From positions 1 through 16,629 of the forward strand of contig SKRJ01000366.1 of NCBI GenBank assembly GCA_007118555.1: a stretch of 16,629 nucleotides of DNA, read 5' to 3'. Both the position numbers and the translations under genes were made by a program. The DNA comes from Anaerolineae bacterium (GTDB taxonomy: Bacteria > Chloroflexota > Anaerolineae > UBA1429). The notes under the pieces are model-generated. The model ran no database searches. It worked only from the letters and a program-made list of their open reading frames with translations, and was not told the origin of the DNA. Below are positions 7,304-14,581 of this stretch, piece by piece. Position 1 is the first letter of the stretch. The number at the start of each line of letters is the position of its first letter.

Positions 7304-8740
7304 TCAGCCCAGACCAAATTGCGCCAGGTGCTGCTCACCAAGGATCAGGACAATATCCACATCACTCTCTGGGATGCCCTCCCGTCGGATCGACTCGCTG
7401 GGAATGCCCAGAATGACCGCCAGAATCTCGGCCTGATACTTTACCTCGGGACAGGTCATGATCACGCTATGGGTATAGTCATCGCGGTCGGCCAGCTCGG
7501 AGCGGACGACGCGAAATCCTCTGGCGGTCAGAACCTCGGCAGCCGCGTCGGCCAGTCGGGGATCGTTTGTGCCGTTGTACAGGGCAATGCGCCCGCCGTC
7601 GGTGGCCAGCTCGGCCTGCACCAGGCCGGGATCGTCCGACCAACGCCCCGAAACGCCCAACAGATCATCGACCATGGGGTGGATCCGATCCCAGCGAGGT
7701 AGCTCGACCATCCATCCAGCGGGGGTGACCACCATGGTCGTCATGCTGCTGTCGATCATCCCCCGCCGAATGTCCGCCTGATCGATGCGCTTGGCGATAG
7801 AGGTGAGCGCCAGCATCTCCTGGAGGCTCAGATCGGTCTTGACCGTGTCATCGGCCAGCCGAAGCATACGCAGAGTCGTCGAGAGGGGCATATTCAGGCT
7901 GCGCACGCGAGAGGCGGCGGCCATGAGTACCTTCTGCTGGCGGGCGATGCGGTCAAAGTCGCTCCCCTGCCGCCGCGTGCGGGCGAATCGCAGCGCCGAC
8001 GGGCCGTCCATGTGCTGCGGTCCGGCTGCAAAGGGCGGCACAGCCGGATTGACATGAACGGTGACCCCGCCAATGGCGTCGATCAAGCGCTCGAAACCGA
8101 CGAAATCCACGATCACATAGTAGTGCACGGGCACCCCCAGCATCTGAGAGACCGTCTCTTTGGCGAGACCCCCACCGCCCCCAGAGCGCCGCTGCGACTC
8201 GCCCACGAAATGAGCCACGTTGATGCGGCTCTCACCATAGCCGGGGATCATGACCCACAGGTCGCGCGGGATAGAGAGCATGGCCGCGGTATCGTTGGAT
8301 GGATCGATCGAGACCAGGATCATGGTATCAGAGCGCGAGGGCCCCTGCTCGCCGGGGCGCTGGTCGATGCCCAGGAGCAGAATATTCACGCGCTCTTTTT
8401 TCACGATCATGTCGGGCAGCTTTTCCTTGTCCAGGCGGCCGGGCAGCGCCTCGGGAAAAACCACATTCTCGATGAACGGCAGCCCCAGTCGACTGATCCA
8501 CTGTCGAAAGCTGGCCCACGCATTCAGGTCGAGCGCCGTAACCGGCGCGAGCGTTGGTTCTAGGGTCGGCGTCGGCGCCTCGGGCGTGCTGGTTGCCAAA
8601 GGGAGCGGCTCGACCGCAACGGGCTCCTGAAGCGGGGCATGGCGACATCCTGCATAGAGGCACGCTGCCAACACCAGGAGCGTCAACCCTATTAGTGCGC
8701 GAGCGTAACGACGGTGCGAGAGCATATGCAGCTTGATCAT
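7304..8740 (-). CDS. LytR-CpsA-Psr (LCP) family ligase with LytR_C domain
   Basis: Codes for 478 residues. LCP enzymes move a polymer from its polyprenyl-pyrophosphate carrier onto peptidoglycan or another envelope acceptor, outside the cytoplasmic membrane. The LCP domain (about 116-275) shows the key residues: R136-S-D138, the IPRD motif (157-160), R172 in ESRINVAHFVG, VDFVGFERLIDAIGGV (211-226), and R254, R256, D263, R264 and RQQK (267-270). A LytR_C-like domain follows at about 383-470 (RIALYNGTNDPRLADAA onward). The N-terminus has RR and a hydrophobic stretch (14-27) ending LAAC27 and, five residues on, AGC32, so it may be a lipoprotein rather than held by a plain helix. A Pro/Thr-rich linker covers about 38-68. 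The start ATG has only a distant AAAGGGG. It follows the sugar transferase by 187 bases, which fits a common polymer pathway. Confidence 0.93.
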   Translation of the reverse strand: MIKLHMLSHRRYARALIGLTLLVLAACLYAGCRHAPLQEPVAVEPLPLATSTPEAPTPTLEPTLAPVTALDLNAWASFRQWISRLGLPFIENVVFPEALPGRLDKEKLPDMIVKKERVNILLLGIDQRPGEQGPSRSDTMILVSIDPSNDTAAMLSIPRDLWVMIPGYGESRINVAHFVGESQRRSGGGGGLAKETVSQMLGVPVHYYVIVDFVGFERLIDAIGGVTVHVNPAVPPFAAGPQHMDGPSALRFARTRRQGSDFDRIARQQKVLMAAASRVRSLNMPLSTTLRMLRLADDTVKTDLSLQEMLALTSIAKRIDQADIRRGMIDSSMTTMVVTPAGWMVELPRWDRIHPMVDDLLGVSGRWSDDPGLVQAELATDGGRIALYNGTNDPRLADAAAEVLTARGFRVVRSELADRDDYTHSVIMTCPEVKYQAEILAVILGIPSESIRREGIPESDVDIVLILGEQHLAQFGLG

Positions 8741-8927
8741 GGTCTGCGAATCACCCCTTTATGGCGTTCGATCTGGATGTTACCTCACAAGCCACGGTGC
8801 CCTACAGCGCCCGTATGCAGGTCTGGCGACGGCCCCGATTGCGATATTACAAGGGCGGGGCGGCGTCTCTGGACCCGATCACGAACAGCGGGCAAAGCGC
8901 CGCCATACGCCCCATACGAGGTACGCC

Positions 8928-10286
8928 TCAGGTTGAGCCTACCGTACGAGCAGGCGCCAGAGAGGCAAGAGTACCCCTGAACAGGTGATAGAGCACGGCG
9001 ATATCGCGGGACGGGCCACGATTCTTGATGTAATAGAGATCGTACGGCAAGTCGGCTACTGGGTCATGGTCGCTTGCGGATGCACTGGCATCCCGCACCT
9101 GTGCCCAGCCAATCAGGCCCGGGCGCGTGATCGCTCGAAGCTGTACCAGCCCAGCCAATGCGGGATCGGAAGGCAGTGCCGTCTGCAGAAGGGGGCGCGG
9201 ACCAATGAGAGTGATCCGTCCCATCAAGAGATTCCAGAGCATGGGCAGGTCTCGCAGCCAGGCAGGAGCGGCCTCATAAAAGCGCAACAGACCGAACGGC
9301 TTGCCCTGGCGCCCCACACACGGCGTGGAGAGGATGATCGGCGCCTCGGTATCACCCCGTCGCGTCAAGCCGACCAGGATCAGGGCTACACCCCAAAACG
9401 GTAGACCGAGCAGGGCACATAGCAGATCGCCTACACGGCACACTGCGTCCCACGCCCTCAAGACGAGCTCTCGCTCCTGTACATGCCCAATCCAGGCAGA
9501 GACGTCCAGGTGCTCAATGGGCATCTGCCCCAACCAGGTCTCATAACAGGATGCGATGGACGAGATCGACAGGCCTGCCTCCGACCATTGAGACACCAGG
9601 CGCGCCACCTCGGGCTCCTGGCAGAGTTGTGGATCGATCACGATGGTATCCTGGCGTCCGTTATGAGGGAGCCCCAGACGCCGGATCTGAGAGACAAAGG
9701 AGCCACCAGCGAAAGGACCATTGGCCCGAGCATCGATAGAGAGGACATCCACCACCTGTACCTCGGAGACGGAGCCGAGGGCCTGGACGAGTGGCTCGAT
9801 GGCACGACGGCGTCCGACAAGGGTGATGCGTTGTAGCGGCACCGGCGCCCAAAGGACGGCATAGGCCGCGCGCCAGGTGATCAGGCCCAGCGCCGCGGCC
9901 CCCATAAAGACGAACCAGGTCCACAGAGGATTGATCAGGGGGACCGAGATAAAAGGCACCAGAATGTGTACCGGGCCGGCAACCAGGAGAGCAAAGGCGG
10001 TCAAGGCCAGGACGCGATTGGCGTCACCGGCGACCCTGAGCTCGTAGACTTCGATGGCAGAGGCGACGGGGATCCAGATGGCCCAGAGCAAGAGAAACCA
10101 GCGTGACCAGCCCCACAGGTCCAGCTCGCTCTGGCGATCCATAGGCACATGGGGATGTAGCCCCAGGGCCAGCCAGAGAGCCAGACTGAGTATGACCAGA
10201 TCCACGAGGAGCAGCAGGACGTTATGCCCTGTGCGATCCTCGAGTTGAGGCGTCGCCTGCCAAGTCTCGCTCTGCATAGCGTCCAT
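8928..10286 (-). CDS. polyprenyl-phosphate sugar-1-phosphate transferase homologue with altered active site
   Basis: Codes for 452 residues with the WbaP-like layout: four membrane segments (about 22-42, 62-80, 92-115, 121-146), a Rossmann-like middle part (about 150-240) and a C-terminal bacterial sugar transferase domain (about 276-440). Normal members load the first sugar phosphate onto undecaprenyl phosphate. Retained family features are the membrane-entering helix (about 284-307), VGRQGKPF (324-331), LPMLWNLLMG (347-356), IGPRP (361-365) and PGLIGWAQV (389-397), then DLYYIKN (416-422). The catalytic Asp-Glu pair expected just before LPxLWN is Arg345-Asp346, and about 30 residues normally lying between the KFRSM-like site and that pair are absent. 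It may be inactive, a regulator, or a divergent enzyme. GGGAGG five bases before the ATG supports the start. A promoter lies about 300 bases upstream. It begins the polymer gene block. Confidence 0.85.
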   Translation of the reverse strand: MDAMQSETWQATPQLEDRTGHNVLLLLVDLVILSLALWLALGLHPHVPMDRQSELDLWGWSRWFLLLWAIWIPVASAIEVYELRVAGDANRVLALTAFALLVAGPVHILVPFISVPLINPLWTWFVFMGAAALGLITWRAAYAVLWAPVPLQRITLVGRRRAIEPLVQALGSVSEVQVVDVLSIDARANGPFAGGSFVSQIRRLGLPHNGRQDTIVIDPQLCQEPEVARLVSQWSEAGLSISSIASCYETWLGQMPIEHLDVSAWIGHVQERELVLRAWDAVCRVGDLLCALLGLPFWGVALILVGLTRRGDTEAPIILSTPCVGRQGKPFGLLRFYEAAPAWLRDLPMLWNLLMGRITLIGPRPLLQTALPSDPALAGLVQLRAITRPGLIGWAQVRDASASASDHDPVADLPYDLYYIKNRGPSRDIAVLYHLFRGTLASLAPARTVGST

Positions 10287-10448
10287 CGAATCCTCCCGGT
10301 ATGACTCGATCGAGGTTCAGGGCCTCGGGCTCATCGGACTCTTGCCAGCCGCGAAAAGGTTGGCGCCGAGATGCCTCCGCGCCTTGTCTGTCGAATGCCT
10401 GTCTGCATCGCCCCGCTCAGTGCACAAGGCCAAGATCCTGTGCGGTTC

Positions 10449-10478
10449 GGGAGCATGCAAAGCATCAGCGATGCTCCC
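10449..10478 (-). other. alternative hairpins in the sugar-transferase leader
   Basis: GGGAGCAT (10449-10456) and ATGCTCCC (10471-10478) form a perfect 8-base stem with a 14-base loop. A second perfect stem, GCATC (10462-10466) with GATGC (10470-10474), uses part of the same bases and cannot form at the same time. The pair sits in the middle of the predicted 290-base leader. No T-run follows, so a transcription attenuator is not shown directly; the competing pairing is. Confidence 0.35.
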
Positions 10479-10581
10479 CTCTTGAGAGAGCGTTTTGCCC
10501 GAGTGCAGGCCAGCGGGTTCGTCCGGATCAACCTTATGTGGGCGCAGGCCTGCCGGAGCGGTCCTTTCCTCAGCCATGTGG

Positions 10582-10609
10582 ATCATACCTATTGGAGCGT
10601 ACATGTCAA
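10582..10609 (-). promoter_or_regulatory. strong sigma70-type promoter for the polysaccharide block
   Basis: On the - strand TTGACA (10604-10609) is followed after 16 bases by TATGAT (10582-10587), a perfect -35 and five-of-six -10. It reads into the sugar-transferase gene from about 300 bases upstream and lies after the stop of the hybrid kinase, so the block can be transcribed separately from that gene. Confidence 0.7.
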
Positions 10610-10638
10610 GGACAAGCGTCGCTCCACTCTGACACGGG

Positions 10639-10656
10639 ATCGCCAACCGCGGCGAT
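10639..10656 (-). terminator. weak hairpin after the hybrid kinase gene
   Basis: ATCGCC (10639-10644) pairs with GGCGAT (10651-10656) over a six-base loop, 8 bases beyond the kinase stop codon. No T-run follows, so it may only be a weak or Rho-assisted end. Confidence 0.25.
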
Positions 10657-10663
10657 TCGCACA

Positions 10664-13600
10664 TCATGGGACGATCTCCCCGAGCGCGCCCTGGATGGTT
10701 TCTGATAGCAACTCCATCGAGTAGGGCTTTTGGAGAAAGCCAGCCAGACTGTCGCGATCCAAGCCAGCCCCAAGCTCATGCTGGCTATAGCCACTGCAGA
10801 GCACCACCGGCAGATCCGGGTCCAGGCTATGGAGGGCAGCATAGGCCGACGCCCCGTCCATGCGGGGCATGGTGAGATCCAGGAGCACGCAGTCGATCTC
10901 TCCGACATGCTCTCGGTAGACATCGAGGGCTTTTTCACCATTCTCGGCAGCGAGGGTGCGGTAGCCCAGACGGTGCAACATCCTTTCGGCCGCCTGCCGC
11001 ACGATCTCCTCGTCGTCGACCACCAACACCGTGGCATGGCCATTGGACGCACGACGGGGCGATGCAGGCTGGCGTGCTATGGCATGGTCTGCAGCAGGCT
11101 GTAACTCGCCCGAGGAACGCTCTTGGGCCACCGGGAAAAGCACCCGCACGGTGGTCCCCTGCCCCACGACGCTATCCGCCAGGATGGCGCCAGTGTGGCT
11201 GGTGACAATGCCCTGCACCGCCGCCATGCCGAGGCCGCGCCCCGAGGACTTGGTGGTGTAAAAAGGCTCCAAGATGCGATGCAAGGTACCAGGCGCGATG
11301 CCACAGCCGGTGTCCTTGACCTCAAGGTAGACGTACTCGCCCGCAGGCGGCCTGTTCTGCAACATCGAGCGAGAAAGATAGCGATCATCGCAGGTGCGCA
11401 TGCCGGTGCGGAGCTGGATACAGCCCGGCTCGGTGGCGATGGCCTCGGCGGCGTTGGTGATCAGGTTGATCACCACCTGCTGGATCTGGCCCGGATCGGC
11501 CATGATGCGTGGCAGGTCGTCGGCCAGTTCGAGGTCCAGGGTCACGTTCTTGGGAATGGCCACCCGTAGCATGTGAGCATTCTCGTGGACAACTTCGGAC
11601 AGACTCAGCGGCTGCGGCTGGACCTGTCCGCGACCAGAGTAGGTCAGCATCTGACGTGCCACGTCGGCGGCACGCTGTCCGGCCTGCATGGCAAGCTGGA
11701 TGCTGCTGTGCGCCGGCGAATCCGCGGGGAGGTCGGGCAGAGCCAGGGTCAGGTTGCCAAGGATGGCCATCAGCAGGTTGCCAAAGTCGTGGGCCACGCC
11801 CCCGGCCAGCACGCCCAGACTCTCCAGCTTTTGGGTGTGGAGCAGTTGGCGCTCGGTGTCCAGCCGCCTCTGCTCGGCGGCCTTGCGCTCGGTGATGTCA
11901 TAGGTGATGCCCACGAGGCCAGCCACCTCTCCCGCCTCGTCGTGCAGGGGCAGCTTGGAGGTCAGGACCCAGCGCGGCATACCCTTGTGGACATGGTATT
12001 GCTCTCGGTCCAGGATTGGCTCTCCCGTAGAGAGGACCTGACGATCATTGGCCACAAAGCGCGCTGCCGCCTCGGGCGCGTAAAAGTCATGGTCGGTCTT
12101 GCCCAACACCTCCTCCTCGGACGTCGCGCCCAGGAGTTTCAGGTTATGGCGATTGGCCAGGGTCTTGCGGCCCTCCAGGTCCTTGACATACACAGAGGCG
12201 GGCAGATTGTCGATGACGGTGCGCAAGAGCTGGCGTTCCTGGGCCAGGGCCGCCTCCGCCCGTTTGCGCTCGGTGACGTCGCGGGCGATGCCCTCGATGG
12301 CGACCGGTTCGCCGTCCTCGTCATGGATCATGACATTGCGCTGCTCGGTCCAGATCACCTGGCCATCCTTGCGGACCCAGCGCAGCGTCAGGGGCGCACC
12401 GTCGGGCGTGTCGCCGCTGGTCGCGGCATCTAGCAGAGGGCGGTCATCCGGGTGCACAAGCTTGTATCCCAGATTGGGGTCGGCATAGTGCTCCTCGGGC
12501 GTATAACCGGTAATGACAGTGGCTGCCGGACTCACGTAGGTAAACCCTCGCTGGGGCTCGAGCCGATAGCGATAGATCAGGTCGGGGGCGTTCTCGGCCA
12601 GGCGGCGATAGCGATCCTCGCTCTCACGCAGGGCCTCCTCGGCCTCTTTTCGCTCGGTGACGTCCAGCATGAATCCATGCAACATGGTGGGCTGACCGTC
12701 GCGCATCTCGACGCTGACCACATCGCGGATCCAGACGATCCGGCCATCGGCGGCGATCATGCGGTACTCGAACTCGTGGTCGCGGCCCTGGGCGGTGCAC
12801 TCGGCGCAATATCGGGTGGCCCATTCCCGGTCCTCGGGGTGCAGGATCCCGGTCCAAAAGGCCATGTCGGCCCAGTCCTCGGGGGGATAACCCAGGATCT
12901 CGGCGGCCTGGGGCGCCACATAGGTCCAGCGATCGCTATCGATGTCGTACTGCCAGAGGATGGCGGCGGCGGACTCGGCCAGGCGCCGCAGGCGCCTCTC
13001 GCTATCACGGAGGGCCAGCGTGGCATGCTTTTCCTCGGTGATGTCACGCACCATGGCAAAGGAGCCTGCATAGGCACCTTCACCGTCCAAGGTCGGCGTC
13101 GCCGTGACATGGACCCAGACCTGGCCCCCATCCTTGCGGACGAGTCTCCGCTCGTAAGAGTCAGACAGCCCCTGGCGCCTATGTAGCTGCATCTCTTTGT
13201 GGGCATCGAGCTCGTCAAAGGGGACGAACCTGACGGCGGGCTCACCGATCATCTCCTGGGGAGTATAGCCAAGTATCTCGGCCATCCGGGCATTGACATA
13301 GGCCAGGCCTCCGTGGGCATCCTCCTCAACTACCCCCTCGCCAGACATCTCGACGATGCGGCGAAAGCGTTCCTCGCTCTCGCGCAGCGCCTCTTCGGCC
13401 AGCCGGCGCTCGGTGACATCCTGGGTAACGCCTACGATACCGAGCATCTCACCGTCGGGGCCCAAGAGAGGCAACTTGGAGGCGAGGGTAAACCGCTGCT
13501 CGCCCTGAGGGTCTTTTAGCCAGCCCTCGCAGTCGATGATAGGCCTGCGGCTCTCGAGGATCTGGGTATCCTCGGCCGTGAACTGCTCCGCCCTTTCGGG

Positions 13601-14179
13601 AAAGAGCTCGGCGTCGGTCTTGCCCAGGAACACGCTCTCGTCCTCGGCCCCCATCCAGGCCAGATCAACGGGATTGGTCAGAATCTTGCGGCCCTGCAGG
13701 TCCTTGGCATAGACGGCGAGGGGCAGATTGTCGATCACGGTGCGCAGCAGACGGCGCTCCCGTGCCAGGCGCTCTTCCGCCTCTCGTCGCCCGGCCAGAT
13801 CGCGCTCTACCCGCTGGCGGAGGTCGATCACCGACCCCACGACGCCGCCCATAGCTACCAGGACGCCCAGGCCCACGGCGCCGCCCCCGTGCAGGATGTA
13901 CGGCAGATCGCCGGACCCGACGCCGGCCATGAGCCCCAGTGCGAGGGCTGTTGCTGCCACGCCCATGGCCAGGCCGACTTTGGCGCCAAAGAGCCACGCG
14001 ACCAGCACGACGGGCAAAATGGCAAATGTAGCCATAGAGGGGCCAAGCCTTTCGTGGAGAGACAGGTAGGCCAGGGTAAAGACCGCCAGACCTGTCGCCA
14101 TACATAGCAGTGCAGCCAGGGGGCTCCGACGCGCAAGCCAGCGGGCAAGGCACTTGTGAGCGGGTACAGATTTCCTCAT
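10664..14179 (-). CDS. membrane hybrid histidine kinase with five PAS domains and a receiver
   Basis: Codes for 1171 residues. Four hydrophobic segments (about 20-41, 48-64, 66-87, 97-119) form a membrane domain. Five PAS domains follow at about 146-256, 273-382, 398-509, 525-637 and 651-764, each ending in a DVTER-like PAC signature. The kinase core has the H-box GVAHDFGNLL with H797, the N-box INLITNAAEAI (904-914), DTGCGI (956-961), EPFYTTK (971-977) and GRGLGM (980-985). A receiver domain (about 1049-1168) has the acidic pocket at D1055/D1056, phospho-acceptor D1101 in LLDLTMP, S1129 and K1151. It should sense an unknown signal and pass phosphate to its own receiver and then to a partner elsewhere; no Hpt, DNA-binding or enzyme output is in this protein or next to it. 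AGGAAG four bases before the ATG sets the start. The first and fifth PAS domains are close copies. It may control the neighbouring polymer genes, but this is only suggested by position. Confidence 0.95.
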   Translation of the reverse strand: MRKSVPAHKCLARWLARRSPLAALLCMATGLAVFTLAYLSLHERLGPSMATFAILPVVLVAWLFGAKVGLAMGVAATALALGLMAGVGSGDLPYILHGGGAVGLGVLVAMGGVVGSVIDLRQRVERDLAGRREAEERLARERRLLRTVIDNLPLAVYAKDLQGRKILTNPVDLAWMGAEDESVFLGKTDAELFPERAEQFTAEDTQILESRRPIIDCEGWLKDPQGEQRFTLASKLPLLGPDGEMLGIVGVTQDVTERRLAEEALRESEERFRRIVEMSGEGVVEEDAHGGLAYVNARMAEILGYTPQEMIGEPAVRFVPFDELDAHKEMQLHRRQGLSDSYERRLVRKDGGQVWVHVTATPTLDGEGAYAGSFAMVRDITEEKHATLALRDSERRLRRLAESAAAILWQYDIDSDRWTYVAPQAAEILGYPPEDWADMAFWTGILHPEDREWATRYCAECTAQGRDHEFEYRMIAADGRIVWIRDVVSVEMRDGQPTMLHGFMLDVTERKEAEEALRESEDRYRRLAENAPDLIYRYRLEPQRGFTYVSPAATVITGYTPEEHYADPNLGYKLVHPDDRPLLDAATSGDTPDGAPLTLRWVRKDGQVIWTEQRNVMIHDEDGEPVAIEGIARDVTERKRAEAALAQERQLLRTVIDNLPASVYVKDLEGRKTLANRHNLKLLGATSEEEVLGKTDHDFYAPEAAARFVANDRQVLSTGEPILDREQYHVHKGMPRWVLTSKLPLHDEAGEVAGLVGITYDITERKAAEQRRLDTERQLLHTQKLESLGVLAGGVAHDFGNLLMAILGNLTLALPDLPADSPAHSSIQLAMQAGQRAADVARQMLTYSGRGQVQPQPLSLSEVVHENAHMLRVAIPKNVTLDLELADDLPRIMADPGQIQQVVINLITNAAEAIATEPGCIQLRTGMRTCDDRYLSRSMLQNRPPAGEYVYLEVKDTGCGIAPGTLHRILEPFYTTKSSGRGLGMAAVQGIVTSHTGAILADSVVGQGTTVRVLFPVAQERSSGELQPAADHAIARQPASPRRASNGHATVLVVDDEEIVRQAAERMLHRLGYRTLAAENGEKALDVYREHVGEIDCVLLDLTMPRMDGASAYAALHSLDPDLPVVLCSGYSQHELGAGLDRDSLAGFLQKPYSMELLSETIQGALGEIVP

Positions 14180-14399
14180 GCGTCTTCCTGTAATGGTTGC
14201 GGACGCTAGCGACGTCAGTTATCGGTAAATGAGCCAGCGATCGCGCCCGCGGGCTATCCGCGAATGGGAACCAGCCAGGGGACACGCGAGAGGGTCAGAG
14301 GCTCAACTGCGGACGCAGACCTCCCCCTCGCCAGCAACCCCGGGGCGGCGAACCTGTGCCGCGCTTGGCCCTGGCAAGCCAGAGCCTTGATGTTACGCG

Positions 14400-14429
14400 A
14401 GTATATCCAACCGGACGCCGAGCCCGCAA
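14400..14429 (-). promoter_or_regulatory. promoter candidate for the hybrid kinase
   Basis: On the - strand TTGCGG (14424-14429) is followed after 18 bases by TATACT (14400-14405). The -10 box is good; the -35 box matches at three positions only. It would give a leader of about 215 bases before the kinase start codon. Confidence 0.4.
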
Positions 14430-14531
14430 GCGCAAAAAGCGCCCGAGCCCCACTCTAGCGTAAAAGAAGGACGTGCATCGATGTAAGTTCCGTATAAATG
14501 ACGTCGTCCGCACGAATCCTCTCCAAGCAGA

Positions 14532-14559
14532 ACGGGCAGCCCCGGTGGGGGCTGCCCGT
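14532..14559 (-). terminator. terminator hairpin of the EF-G-like gene
   Basis: ACGGGCAGCCCC (14532-14543) pairs perfectly with GGGGCTGCCCGT (14548-14559) across a four-base loop. It begins 22 bases past the stop codon of the EF-G-like gene read on the - strand. The bases that follow on that strand (TCTGCTTGG) are only weakly T-rich, but stem strength and place make termination likely. Confidence 0.7.
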
Positions 14560-14581
14560 GTACGACACAAGATTGAGCGAG

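Larger units (their letters stand above)
10287..10663. other. 377-base intergenic region holding the sugar-transferase leader
   Basis: No gene is supported here; the short open frames on both strands lack ribosome sites and domains. On the - strand it contains a weak hairpin after the kinase stop (10639-10656), a near-consensus promoter (10582-10609), and a pair of competing hairpins (10449-10478). GGGAGG for the sugar-transferase gene lies near its right-to-left end. About 290 bases would be untranslated leader. Confidence 0.6.
14180..14581. other. 402-base intergenic region between the EF-G paralogue and the hybrid kinase
   Basis: No gene is supported. It holds the terminator hairpin of the EF-G-like gene (14532-14559) and a promoter candidate for the kinase (14400-14429). 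It also holds a small palindrome GCGC-AAAAA-GCGC (14430-14442) flanked by a direct repeat CCGAGCCC (14419-14426 and 14443-14450) just upstream of the -10 box. The remaining 220 bases before the kinase start show nothing I can name. Confidence 0.6.

Noticed and set aside
7195..8930. Shared TACGCCTCAG in the gaps before the Wzz-kinase and LCP genes
   Set aside because: Ten-base matches are expected many times by chance in a window of this size, and the flanks differ.
10331..10340. TCCGATGAG in the leader, resembling a hammerhead core
   Set aside because: The conserved core CTGATGA is not matched exactly and no GAA element with flanking stems follows at the right place.
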